Shown: positions 1 to 11,187 of the stretch, piece by piece
How the letters are laid out: every line of letters starts with the position of its first letter
How positions within the stretch are numbered: the first letter of the stretch is position 1
Assembly: GCF_023159225.1 (NCBI RefSeq)
Contig: NC_063176.1
Location: forward strand, 5,034,963-5,098,962
Length of the DNA: 64,000 bases
Reading direction: 5' to 3'
From: Perognathus longimembris pacificus
Lineage: Eukaryota > Chordata > Mammalia > Rodentia > Heteromyidae
Made by a program: the position numbers and the translations under genes
The notes under the pieces: model-generated
What the model was told of the DNA's origin: nothing
The model's input: the letters and a program-made list of their open reading frames with translations, nothing else
Database searches by the model: none

Positions 1-190
1 CAGGAAGCTGAGATCTAAGGATTAGGGTTAGAAGCTAGGCCTAGCAGCAAAGTCTGTAAACTTTTACCTCCAATTAATCACCAAAAAGCCAGAAATAGAG
101 CTGTGGCTCAAGTGGTAGAGTGCTAGCTTTTGAGCACAAAAGCTCAGGGACAGGGTTCAGGTCCTGAGTTCAAGCCCCAGGACTGACATT
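1..190 (+). mobile_element. composite B1/ID-like SINE, 5' end off window
   Basis: Begins inside the 7SL-like head (gaagctgagatc) and continues into the ID-like tail with gctgtggctcaagtggtag and gagttcaagcccc, the tRNA-derived A and B box regions. Confidence 0.85.
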
Positions 191-487
191 AAAATATAAA
201 TTAAAAATCACAAAACAGGAAAAAAAGTCATTGGAAACATTAACAGAACATTTTCATTTCCACTTTTTGTTCACATTTAGCTACTTACACTGCTACCATT
301 TCCTTGAATTTGAGAGAGGCAACGTTTATTAAGGCCTATCTTCTATATCTCGTTACTATATCCCACTGAAATAGGGAAGTTCAATTTTCCAGATGCAAAA
401 ATTAAGACAAAAAACAAAAAGGACTCTCATAATTAGAAGGAGCCAAAGGGCGTTTTGTGTTCAAACACATTTAAAAAAATTTTCTCG

Positions 488-718
488 ACTGGTGCCAGTG
501 GCTCACACCTCTAATCCTAGCTACTCAGGAAGCTGAGGAGATCTGAGGATCCTGGTTCTAAGCCAGCCTGGGCAAAAAAAGTCCCCAAGAGACTCTTATT
601 TCCAATTAACCACATACAAACTGGAAATGGAAATGTGGCTCCAAGTGGTAGAGAGCTAGCCTTGAGCAAAAAGAGCTCAGGACAACACCTGGACCCTGGA
701 TCCAAGCCCCATGATACA
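488..718 (+). mobile_element. composite B1/ID-like SINE
   Basis: Full-length style copy: ggtgccagtggctcacacc head with ctactcagg, then the ID-like tail agtggtagagagctagcc and ccaagcccca. Confidence 0.85.
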
Positions 719-822
719 CCCCCCCCCTAAAAAAAACAACCCTCTCTATATTTGTTTCTTAGCATTCAGTTTTTATGCTAGAATATTCAAGACTTCGAGA
801 ACTCCAGAACCCCAGAACTCCT

Positions 823-912
823 TTTCATCGTGTATAGTGATGTATCTCCACATTTCATCTTGTATAGTGATGGATTTCCACGTTTCATCATGTATAGTGA
901 TGGATTTCCACA
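823..912 (+). repeat. 30-bp tandem repeat, three copies
   Basis: Units at 823-852, 853-882 and 883-912 share the core tgtatagtgatg and differ at a few bases. Short local tandem duplication. Confidence 0.9.
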
Positions 913-2340
913 GCACTTACTTTCGACAGACAAGAATGGGCTTTTCCTATTAATTCCATTGGATACCAGATTTAAGGGAGTCAGCGAGGAGAATCAGAGC
1001 AAGTAATCTGTATCACACATGAGATTGGATGCCCTGACCTTATAAGACTCTAGCTGACTTTTGAAGAGGAAATACTCATTTGGAAGTGAAAATCTGAGAT
1101 AAGGGAATGAGCAGAAGTTTCCTGGTGTGACTGAGAATCAGCTACTTAGGGAATTAATGAAGATATAGACCTCTCCTGTTAGAAAGAAGGAACTGTCAAA
1201 TGCTTAATCTACCTTCTTTGTTCTGTGGGGAGGCCCAGGAATGCAGGTTGTGAAACACTAGCCATTCTGCTGTGTTGGGTTGTGTGTAATTTCCAGTAAA
1301 TGTGTAAATTTGCCAGGAATTTAAAAGCCTGAACTCCCCGAAAGCAGGAAGGAAACATGAAATGATCATTGGCTACTGGAACTTCTTTATTTTACTGACA
1401 ATACCAGATTAAGAAGTTATGTTGTACCAATGGAGAAACTGATTGCTTTAACTCTACTGAGTCAGCAAAGACCCAAGTAATTGCCCCGGACTTTTGTGTC
1501 ATTTCTCTATCTAAAATTGCAATGATAACATTTTCCCTTCCTGAAATCATAAAAAGATCATGAAAATATACAAGAAAGCAGAAAATATAATGCAGAACCA
1601 AAGACTACTTCAATTTAGGAGTGAATATGCTTTGGAAACAAGTAGATCTAGAACACTGAAGGTTTCAGTATTTCCTGTGGTGTTTACTGGCACTTAGGAA
1701 AGTTCCATATAGTAGAAAGCTCATAGCCAGTCTTAAGGCAGTTCTTAATTTGGCAACTTCTAAAAGTATAGAAAATGGCAGAGATTCTAGATCAAGTCTA
1801 GAAATAACCCTGTAAGTCCAGATTCATTTAGTTTGTCAAGAATCAGTGTTTTGTCTGACAAAGAATTGTGTAGCAGGGTTTCTTCCCTAGATACAATGTG
1901 TCAGAGCAAAGATAAAATCACCTCCTCTGGTACTCAAAACACCCAGAAGCTCCTGGGTGCTTCAGTTCCTAGCACCATGTCTGTAATATGTAAAGTCCAG
2001 ATCACTGACCAGATTTCTCCCAATTGAGAAGTGTTCAAGAAAAGTGTGTCGATATTTCTTTTCATTAGTACAATAGAAAGTAATGATAGTTGTCGAAATA
2101 TAGAAATCTATAAGTGTTGCTATTAATATAATAAATGATATTTATTATATTTATACCACATAGTACATTGTATATAATTATTATATTTTATATAATAATG
2201 CATAATATCGAAGATATTAGTATTATAGATTAGACATTATTTTATCATATATTACTAGGGTTCTATTCTTAAAATTCTAATTATACTTAATAGCCATTAG
2301 GCTTACACACCGATCATTCTCCAGAATGGATAACTTGGAA

Positions 2341-2342
<2 letters not shown>

Positions 2343-2387
<45 letters not shown>

Positions 2388-2612
2388 ATGCCAGCCCTGA
2401 GGTTTGAACTCAGGGCTTGAACCCTTAGTAGCTCGTTGCTCAAGGCTGGTGCTCTACCACTTGAGCCACACCTCTACTGCTGTCTTTTCCATAGTTAATT
2501 AGAGATAAGAGTCTCTAGAACTTGTCTGCTCAGGCTAGCTTTGAACTGTTACCCTCAGATCTCAACGTCTTGAGTAGCTAGGATTTCAGGTGTGAGCTAG
2601 AAGTGCCTGGTG
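2343..2612 (-). mobile_element. composite SINE with (TG)n at its 3' end
   Basis: (TG)21 at 2343-2384 directly adjoins the tail end of a minus-strand composite SINE (2389-2612; taccacttgagccaca, then gagtagctaggatttcaggtg). Confidence 0.85.
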
Positions 2613-2766
2613 ATAACATTCATTTTGCTAGAAACTTGGCATTAGTGAAGTTTTAACTGAAGAATTTTAACAGTGTGCAATCATGAAAGCACATTTTTGC
2701 TCACAAAGGGCACTGACAAAGGTTGGGAAGGAAAAAGGTTGATAGGGTAAGAAAATTTAAATTATC

Positions 2767-3014
2767 TTTTTTTTTTTTTTTGTCAGTTGTAGGGGCGTGA
2801 ACTCTGGGGCTGGGCGCTGACCCTGAGCTTCCTTTGCTCAAAGCTAATGCTTTACCACTTGAGACACAGCACCACTTCCAGCTTTTTCTGAATAGTTTAT
2901 TGGAGATAAGAGTCTCATGGACATTTCCTGCCCAGGTTGGCTTTGAACCGCCATCCTCAGAACTCAGCCTCCTGAGTAGCTAAGATTATGGGTGTGACCC
3001 ATGAGTGGCCAGCT
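2767..3014 (-). mobile_element. composite B1/ID-like SINE
   Basis: Poly-T run followed by the reverse complement of the ID-like tail (taccacttgagacacag) and of the B1-like head (gagtagctaagattatg). Confidence 0.85.
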
Positions 3015-3443
3015 TAACTATCTTCTTAAGATAGGCCATCACCAGCAAAAATCATCTTCTTTTAGTGTCTTAGACACAAAGTTTCTGTGATAAGTTGTGT
3101 GAGATATATGACATAGGAGAGTTATCATAGTAGTGACAAGTTCCAGGTGGTCCAGTTTGTTTTTCTGATACACACAAGAACTGCTGTTTTCTTAGCTCAT
3201 TTGATTTTCTGGATTCTATAAATCTAAGCAAAAGTTACTGCTTAGAAACCTTGCTACTGATGGAACTCCTGTCTTTTTAGTTGGTTTTTCCAGGAATGGT
3301 AAAGTTATTAATACACAAGGGTGTCTTTTCCCTGAAGAAGAGAGAACAGAACAAATGGCTACTTGTTCGCGGTGGTTCGCATAAAACTGAGGATAGTAAT
3401 TTCCCTCTGAAGAAAAAGGATAGAAAGCATTCCCTAGAAAATA

Positions 3444-3678
3444 GTGTGTGTGTAAGTGTGTGTGTGTGTGTGTGTGTGTGTTGCTGTGTGTTACTGGTAC
3501 CTAAACACAAGACCTCACATCTACCACCACTTGAGCTATGCTTCTCGCATTTTCATGTTTTTTTTTCTTTTTTCTTTTATTTTTGAGATAGGGCCTTATT
3601 AATTTTCACTCATACTGTCCTCTAAACTGTTTATATTCTTGTCTCTGCTTCCCAAATAACTGTTCCACCATGCCCATC
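3444..3678 (-). mobile_element. (TG)n plus degraded minus-strand SINE
   Basis: TG repeat at 3444-3492 is followed by ctaccaccacttgagctatg and a worn B1-like half ending accatgccca. Diverged copy. Confidence 0.6.
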
Positions 3679-4824
3679 TCTAGGACAACAATCTTTAATC
3701 CATTAGGTAGCTTCAGTCAAGAGTGTCTTCTGTAGAAAAGCCAGTGAAAATCAACTACAAATAGAGTTACTTAGGTCTTGTCTTGGCAACAGTTATACTA
3801 CTTTCCATTTGAATACACTACTGTGGAAAAAAGAACTGTTTTATATATACAAGAAATTTGCTACTTTAACTTACATTTGATAGAATATTGCATTCCTCCC
3901 ATAGACCAAGTAGAACCAAACCTGTTCTGAGCATTTGATTCTTCACCATGGAGTAATTTGGGGATACCTTCCAGAAATTGTGAATAATTTCTCCGTTTGT
4001 ACATTACAAAGGTGCAACTCATAAAAACTTAGCAAAATCAAGCGTTCTCATTTTGCATAATGAGAAATAGAAGGCTAAGACCCTAAGTCTGAGAAACCTG
4101 GCACTAATGCAAAAAATGAAATCGTTTATGATCATCACTCATTGAGCCATTTTAATGTAAAAGTCATTATAGTGCCCTTGCTGTTTTACATTGAGTTTTC
4201 AAAATATTTACTGTTGTTTTGTGTTTGTTTGCTTGCTTGCCTTAACGTGGGACTGAGGTTTAAACACAGGGACTGGTACTCATTCCTACCACTCTAGCTA
4301 TTCCTCAGACCTGAAAATCGTTAGTGTTCATTCCACCAACTTACTTTCCCCCATGTTACTGAAATAACAACCAATAAAAGTCATATGTATTTACTTCTGT
4401 GATCACACAATTTTTATATATGTGCACAAGAAAAACACACGACTTACCCTTGTTGAGGCAGTGTTGGAAATGAATGGTCCTGCCTTCTTGGTCCCTCTTT
4501 GCATGTCCTGAAGTAGGACCTAAAGAGGTTTTTCCTTGCAGTTCTATTAATAGAAAATATTTATGGATTTCAGTTATCCACTATTTGTATCTTACACAAT
4601 ATTATCCACCTAATTAGAGAGAGATTATTTACCGAGCTACAAGTAGCTTGTAGATTTCTACAAACATATACAGGTGTATTGTTATACCACAGAGCTATTC
4701 TCCTGATTCTATGTGCTCAACTGTCTAGAATCCCAGGAGAGCCAATGTCCTTAATAAGTCTTAGTCACCGACATCAGCCAAGAGAATATCAAATGATCAT
4801 GCACTGCTCTGTTGTGTTCTTTCT

Positions 4825-5135
4825 TTAAAAATATTTTTATTGTTGTAAAGATAAGGTACAGAGAGGTTACAGTTACATAAGTCAGGTAATGAGTACATTT
4901 CTTTTTGAACAGTGCCATCCCCTCCTTCATTTCATCCCAGTTTTTCCCTTCCAACTCCCTTCCCCACAATTTGTATCACTAGCTTTCAATGTGGTGTTTC
5001 AATTTCTTAGAGTTCATTTCAGTAGACATAATTTTATATAATCATATACACATAGCTATTGAGCCTTTGTGATCGTTTCCTAAGAATATCCTCCTTTGAT
5101 CTCATTGTGTGAATGTTTAGCATCTAGGATAATCC
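4825..5135 (-). mobile_element. L1 3' end, minus strand
   Basis: Reads ttttattgttgtaaag...ggtacagagaggttacagttacataagtcag, the reverse complement of the L1 3' end motif taacctctctgtacatcac seen in plus copies (for example 48100-48130). The same motif recurs at least ten times in the window. Confidence 0.75.
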
Positions 5136-5349
5136 ATTATGTTCTTCAGCAATGAGCTCCTCATCAGGGAAACTAAGAGTCCAGGCAAGTGTGTCTACTT
5201 AGCTTATACAAACAAGGCCCATTCCCACATTAGCAAATTTACCTTCCAATATTAGCTCACAATTTCCCACCCGTGATTTACATTTTCTTTGGGAAAGAAT
5301 AACAATTGGACAATAGAAATCGATTTATTTTACTCTAAGACTGATGTCG

Positions 5350-5432
5350 TGCTGAGACACAATTGGCCCCGTGGTAGAGAATTTCCCTTGCAAGTGTGTG
5401 GCTCTGAGTTTGATCTCAAGCACTATTTCTAT
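5350..5432 (+). mobile_element. ID-like monomer
   Basis: tRNA-like stretch: ggccccgtggtagagaattt, ccttgcaagtgtg, gagtttgatctcaagcac. It abuts a minus-strand composite SINE. Confidence 0.6.
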
Positions 5433-5664
5433 GTACTCCTGGGCCTGGGTGCTGACCCAGAGAGCTTTTTCCTAGCCTTTTACTCAAGGCTAGCTCTCTA
5501 CACTTGAGAGAGAGCCCCATTTTCAGCTTTTTGGTAGTTAAGTGAAGATAAAAGCCTCATGGACTTTTCGTGCCCAGGCTGGCTTTGAACTGCAGTCCTC
5601 AGATCTCAGCATGCTAACTAGGTTGTGTAGGTAGGATTTCAGGTATAAGCCACCAACACCCAGT
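5433..5664 (-). mobile_element. composite B1/ID-like SINE
   Basis: Minus copy from gggcctgggtgctgacc to gtataagccaccaacaccc. Confidence 0.8.
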
Positions 5665-5667
5665 TTA

Positions 5668-6148
5668 CACTTCTTTTTCTCGGTCATGGGGCTTGAACTC
5701 AGGCCCTGGGCACTATCCTTAAGCTCTGTTGCTCAAGATTAGTGCTCTACCACTTTGAATTTTTGTTTTTGTTTGTTTTGTTTTTGTTGCTAGTCCTGGG
5801 GCTTGGACTCAGGGCCTGAGCACTGTCCCTGGCTTCTTTTTGTTCAAGGCTAGCACTCTGCCACTTGAGCGACAGCGCCACTTCTGGCTTTTTCTATATA
5901 TATGTGGTGCTGAGGAATCGAACCCAGGGCTTCATGTATACGAGATGAACACTTTACAACTAGGCCATTTTCCCAGTCCCTGATCTACCACTTTGAATCA
6001 CAGTGCTACTTCTGGTTGTCCAGTGGTCAATTGGAGATAAGAATCTCATGGACTTTCCTGCCCTGGCTAGCTTCAAACTGTGATCCTCAGATCTCAGCCT
6101 CCTTAACAGCTAGGATTAGGATTACAGGCAGGAGACATTGGTGCCTGG
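5668..6148 (-). mobile_element. composite SINE split by a younger ID dimer
   Basis: The two halves (5668-5760 and 5984-6148) belong to one minus-strand composite SINE. They are separated by an ID dimer and share the duplicated 15 bases tctaccactttgaat (5746-5760 and 5984-5998). Confidence 0.9.
5761..5983 (-). mobile_element. ID-like dimer nested in a composite SINE
   Basis: T-rich tail, gctagtcctggggcttgg, taccacttgagc-like box, tgtggtgctgaggaatcgaa and the end tcccagtccc. It is flanked by a perfect 15-bp target-site duplication inside an older SINE, so its relative age is clear. Confidence 0.92.
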
Positions 6149-7787
6149 AATGCATTATTTTTTAAAAGCATGTTTAATTTTTAAAATTTTCATAATAAAA
6201 ATTCTGGGGAAATTTTAAGAAAGTAATATATATATATGGTTTGTAATAAGTGAGTTTGTTTTTTGTAATTTTAAATGCTATTAAGTGTGCTTTCTGTTGA
6301 GAAATAAAAATAATGTGAAAGCAATACATATGGAAGAGACAAATCCCTATGATCTGACACCAATCATTCAAACTATAAGTAATAACTAATCTTCATAGCT
6401 GGCAGTGACTTCATTAAAATATTTTACAGAGGTGATGGGAAACCGAAGTGGTATTACTCATGGATTTGCTTTTGTGTTTTGCAACAGCCTCAATATTTTT
6501 ACCCATTTATTTGTTCATTCAACCAAAAGTATTTTAACATTTATCAAGTACGTGTGCTGGGGGCTAGTGATACCATTATGGGTTATACACAATCAAATTC
6601 AAAAGTACACTTCAAAAAGAAGGAAGGGCGGAACTCACGTAGGACATGTTAACACAGTAAAGGTACACCATTCCGTGAGAGTCAGACTGTCCATTAATCC
6701 GGCCTTGTGGAGTAAGACAGTGAGTAATTCCTGAAACTTCAGACAAGGGAGTGGTACGAGATAATCTGTGAAGCAAGTAGGAATATAAGTCATTTCTTGT
6801 AAATGAAAAACATCATCGTGGCTGCAACATACGATGGAGACTTGCGTGTGTAGGAGATGAGTGCGATTGCTATAGACAAGGACCAGAACCACACTGAGAC
6901 ATTTTGACTTTGTTTGGAGGCACACGAGGTGTCCGAAAAGGGTTCACACATTGCAGAATGATCTCTTAGCTTCTAATGTGGCACATAAATTGGGAGCACA
7001 AGCCTGGAAAAAGAAAGATGAAGTAGGAAGTTGTTGAAATCCTTAAGATGAGGGGAAAAGGGTTGCTAGATGGAGAAAAGTGGATGATTTTTAAAACAGC
7101 CGGTCATGTTTGGAGTGGAATCCACAGCAGCAACATGAGTTTCCCTTTTTGATAGCTAACTAGCCAGAACAAGACTGAAACCCAACATGTTTTCTGTATC
7201 AAACTATGTTCCTGGCTAATTGAAAGAACTCCAAGCAACAAAGTCATCTCTGACTTGACATGAACACAGCACATGTTTTTCTTCCTGTCAATACTAAATG
7301 TGATGTTTACGTAGAAATATGGAAACTTCCATCCTCAAGAGACGTGTGTTCCATGAATCTGTGCACAATAGAGGGAGTAGTCATTCTCAGGAGTAGAAAG
7401 GAGAGGGGTTTCCGCCAGAGAGACAATTCCTAAACAGACAGCCTTGTTTCTCTGGTGAGTATTTTGTGTCACCATAACATGGTTGGGTCATCAAAAACTA
7501 CTCTAACTGGGAGCTCTCAGGATAACGGCACAAGTGGCAGCGAAAGTCCACGGGCTGGTTTGACACCACATTACATCCATCCTCAGCAAAGCAGCAGTAG
7601 GCCACGTACATTTGCAGCTGCCAAGAAAGAGATTGAGCAAAATATTAATGCACTGGGGACATAGAGAATGAATAAGGACGCAGTACATGTCTACGCAATA
7701 ATAGGAGCAAGTATTCCATTACCGTAGTTTACTGGGGTCTTGTCAGATTGGGCATTTTTTAAAATTTAACCATCTCATCTCTTTCAG

Positions 7788-7959
7788 GCTGTGGTAAACG
7801 AGTTACCCCATTAGTAGTCAACAGAATAATGTCTGGGGAACTTGCAGCTAAAGGGGCCTGGCCTTGGCAAGCCTCCCTCCAACGCGGTACTATCCATCAG
7901 TGTGGAGCCACCTTGATTAGTAACACGTGGCTTGTCACTGCGGCCCACTGCTTTAAAAG
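7788..7959 (+). CDS. TMPRSS11A: TMPRSS11A exon: activation site and catalytic His
   Basis: Acceptor ctctttcag|gc and donor aaaag|gtaagt bound a 172-base exon that enters in phase 1 and leaves in phase 2. It begins with the conserved Cys (CGKR) that in this family is disulfide-linked to the catalytic domain after cleavage. The activation site follows as Arg-Ile in NRIMSG; most trypsin-like enzymes have IVGG here, and human TMPRSS11A, from memory, has IASG. Then come WPWQASL, CGATLIS and the catalytic His in VTAAHC. About 26 of 56 codons end in G or C, which is ordinary composition and contrasts sharply with the next exon. No frameshift or stop is present. Confidence 0.95.
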
Positions 7960-8574
7960 GTAAGTCATTAATTGAGTCAGATCCCAGTACTGAAAGTAGA
8001 AAGGCTTGAGTTTTTATCATATTTTGGGGGAATAATCAATGTTCCAAATGTTGCTGAACTAAAAGTAAGGAAAACTTTCAGGTTCTTTTCTAAAGTTACA
8101 GTCTCTTCATATACTTATTTGCAATGTTCGTTAGGTAGAAAGGGAGGATAATGATTAGTGTCATAATCCTAGTGTTCATGAATTGAGTCCTCAAAGCTTT
8201 ACTAAAGAAACTATAAGAAAGCACAAATACTCCAAACTGAAAAAAATTTGCAAATAATTTATGAAATCAGCCATGGTAACCAATATTCTACATTTAATGC
8301 TAGTTTATTTTTATTTTAAAAAAAGGAAAGCAGAAATGTCCTTTGATGTGTAGAAATACTTGTCAGGAGCTAGTTCACTTAGAGTCAGTTGTCTGCAGAT
8401 TCTATTGTGACTTATTTTGCATTCTTAAATCAGACCCCAGCGTACATGAGATTTCAGGCTGGTTGTTCATTCAATCATGTCTGGGGTATTAATTCTGTGC
8501 TAGACAACACACTTCAAGAGGTATGAGCAAAATAAAGTGCTCTTAGAGTCTCGGGAAAAAACAATTCTCAGCCA

Positions 8575-8890
8575 GACATAGTAGCTCAATCCTAGCATGG
8601 GAGCTAGACATCGGATAACCATAACCTGAGGTCAGTCCAGGCAAAAAGGAGTTTGGAAGGTTCCATCTTGACCAATGACTGGGTCCCGTGGTGTACCCTT
8701 GTTGTGGCACCAACACAGGGGAGCACAGGTGTGTAGCAAGACAGCCGTGAAGGCTGGCCCTGCTGTAAAGGGAGCCCCTAGCTTGACAGTAACAAATGTG
8801 GAAAGAGGCTAGCTGTTTGGCACAAGTGTTAGGACACCTGCGTAGGAAGAATGACTCCCTGGGCTCAATCGCTACCACAAAATAAGAAGG
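8575..8890 (+). mobile_element. degraded B1/ID-like sequences
   Basis: 8575-8700 resembles a worn B1-like head; 8810-8885 resembles an ID monomer (gctgtttggcacaagtg, ggctcaatcgctacc). Low similarity. Confidence 0.4.
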
Positions 8891-9419
8891 AAAAGCGAGG
8901 AAATGTATATCCATACAGCTTTTCCACTCAAAGTGTTGTCTGCTTAACACTATGAAATTTGTAAGAAAATTGAGTCTTAACCAAGACCCACTGAATTAGA
9001 AGCCACATTTTAATAAGGTCCCCTAATTATTTATGTGCATATTAAAATTTGAGAAATGTCCGGAGAGATTAAAAAAAATACTTTTTTTCTGGGCAATCTC
9101 TATAGTACAGCTGAATGCTGCATTAACAGGTCTGAAATTCTATCATGTGGGAAAGAATTCGAGAAACAAAAAGGAATTTGCCACCAGGCAGAGCTGCTCA
9201 GAGATTAAAGGAATTCCAAGCTACAGAAGCAGTGTGCACTGTAACGCAACTGTACATCACTTTGACAAGAAAGAAATGAATAAATTAAAAAGAAAAAAAG
9301 GAAACAGGATTCTAAGACACTGTGTTCAAGCGTGGCAGTGTTTTGGTCCTGACAGCTAGAACGAGTTATTCAGCTCCACTATGCTACAGACATTTGGTCC
9401 GACATCTAAAAAGTTCTTG

Positions 9420-9550
9420 TACCTATAATCCTTGTGTCCTTTTTCACTGAGGGTGATAAGAGAAGTTAAGACGCTTGCCTGCAGTCAGCATTGGAGATGG
9501 TGAAATTCATAGCAAGGACACATCTTCCTGATGCCAAAACTCATCTTTCA
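9420..9550 (-). mobile_element. MIR-like remnant
   Basis: tgagggtgataagagaagttaag followed by a cctgcagtcagca-type region resembles the reverse-strand MIR core (fraction of family consensus from memory). Confidence 0.35.
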
Positions 9551-9589
9551 CCAATGAGGATCAGTAAGAGGACTGGTCAATTTTTTAAT

Positions 9590-9840
9590 CATATGTATGA
9601 TATACATACATGATATATATTTTATATAATACATATACTATATATGAGAATATATTATATATGATACATAATATATAAGGCAAAGTATATATCCATATAT
9701 GGCATATATCATACATAATTTATCCTACATTATATATAGCAAAGTTAAATATACATACATATCATAATACATATATGTCATACATATAATATGTGTGGCA
9801 CACATATGACATCATACACACTATATATGTAGATATATAG
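9590..9840. repeat. TA-rich low-complexity tract
   Basis: Repeated atatat, atacata and tatgtat motifs over about 250 bases with no defined unit. Confidence 0.8.
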
Positions 9841-11187
9841 TTTATTGTCTTTAGGTGCAAATGGATTACAGCTTTCTTATTTGGAAAATAATAATCAACA
9901 ACATCTCCAAACCCCTTTTCTTTAGGGAGATCTTTTTGTAGAACAAATGTTACCATTTTGAATTTTTACAGTTTACTTTGGAATCAAAATAATTCCTGTG
10001 GATCTATGTTTATCATCATTAATCTTTACCTTACTGGTTTGGACCCTAGTTAAAAGTTTAGAAACCTGAACCTCACCTATCATCTATCAAGTTATATATG
10101 TTTTTAAGGTTTATGTTCTAGAACCACACATATTGGATCATTGTTTGGGAATTTTAGACGGGTAATTCCATGTGCGTAAATACAATTTAACATCTAACCT
10201 TTACTTTTGTAAGTACAAAACTGATAAATACTAAATTCATCTAGGCATATTTAAGTTGAAGTCTAAAATCATATTTACAAACCAAAATGTCAACATATCT
10301 ATAATATCTGATAAATTATTTTTTATAAATCAGTCCTCACTAAGCTTCTTTACAGTATTTTTACATCAAAATGTTGCATGAAAACAAAAGCTCAATAATC
10401 CCAGCACAATTTATATAGTTGCAAGATTAGGCTTGTTTCTATTATTACCTTTATATTCTTCAGCTAAAGCTAATCACCCAAAAATTGTTGACTGAAAAAA
10501 CAGATGTCATTTGAATCAATTCTGAGCATGTTATCACATCGTATAAGAAATTCCGGTCCCTTCTTCTTACCTCTCTAATTTAATCCCTCCAAAATCTTCT
10601 TCCCTTCACCCCCTAAGTTGAATCCCACCTGGCCTGCATGCAGTCTGAGGGTGTTTCCCTGGAAACTTCTCTCCCCATCTTCGTAGGACTCATTCGTCTT
10701 CCTTAACCATGTTTCCGCCTTCTCTAACTAGCCCCTGATAGTCTAGGTAGAGTCCTGTTTTATTTTGCCTCTACCATGGAAATCATCTACTTTTTTAAAA
10801 TAAAAAAATTAGTTTGGATCTTTTTTTCTTCCCTCAGTCTAGTAATCTCATGGAGTAAAAAGCTAGGTCTTAGTCACTCCTCCAGCCCCAGAGTTTGGGC
10901 AACATTCAGTGTACAGATGTTTGATAAACATGAGCATGAGCTGAACGGATACACAAACACTGTGCCCCATGGCACTAAAATCCCAAGTAGGATATTGGGG
11001 TTCAGCTTTTGGAAGTCTGTGCTCCTTCCACATGCTACCAGGAGACCCTGCATCCTCACCTGGGCACACACGGGGAGCAGGGTGAGCAGACGGTCGGGGT
11101 GGGATTGCTTTTCCTCTGCTGAGCCTGCGGGCAGTGGGCGGAGGCCCGCGCCCCGCGTGCTCACCCGCGAACCCCTGGCCTCCCCAG

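Larger units (their letters stand above)
1..7787. other. sequence upstream of the first visible TMPRSS11A exon (probably intron)
   Basis: I find no convincing transmembrane, SEA or linker exon. Contents: SINEs near 1-190, 488-718, 2389-2612, 2767-3014, 3487-3678 and 5350-6148; a short SINE tail fragment near 4240-4310; TG microsatellites; an L1 3' end near 4825-5135; a 30-bp tandem repeat at 823-912; an AT-rich stretch at 2100-2240; and possible degraded MIR at 300-430 and 3990-4110. A degraded interspersed repeat probably spans about 6480-6960 (catttatcaagtacgtgtgctggggg motif region). From 1000 to 2090 and 7000 to 7787 I see only unassigned unique sequence. Confidence 0.5.
7960..11187 (+). 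other. TMPRSS11A: TMPRSS11A intron (His exon to Asp exon)
   Basis: 3,228-base GT-AG intron. It holds degraded B1/ID-like pieces near 8575-8890, a MIR-like remnant at about 9420-9550, a TA-rich tract at 9590-9840, and unassigned AT-rich sequence to about 11060. From there composition jumps to GC-rich for the last 125 bases. A stretch similar to the downstream 16-bp minisatellite unit (gcagggtgagcag) occurs near 11077-11089. Confidence 0.8.

Noticed and set aside
971..1003. Candidate TMPRSS11A linker exon (ccag|att ... gagcaa|gtaatc)
   Set aside because: Phases fit, but the encoded residues do not resemble the family linker and the donor is weak.
6405..6734. 109-residue plus-strand frame
   Set aside because: No recognisable domain or splice context; overlaps a probable degraded interspersed repeat.
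6722..6774. Candidate TMPRSS11A linker exon ending YEIICEA then a|gtagg
   Set aside because: Slight resemblance to the human linker, but no upstream AG gives the required phase 1, and it lies in what looks like an old repeat.
7448..7664. 69-residue frame shortly before the first TMPRSS11A exon (contains MVGSSKTTLTGSS)
   Set aside because: No acceptor/donor pair with the right phase; probably chance.
11134..11187. In-frame Met-starting extension before the GC-rich TMPRSS11A exon, and two minus-strand frames over it
   Set aside because: Stop-poor because of GC content; the acceptor at 11187 gives exact family continuity.
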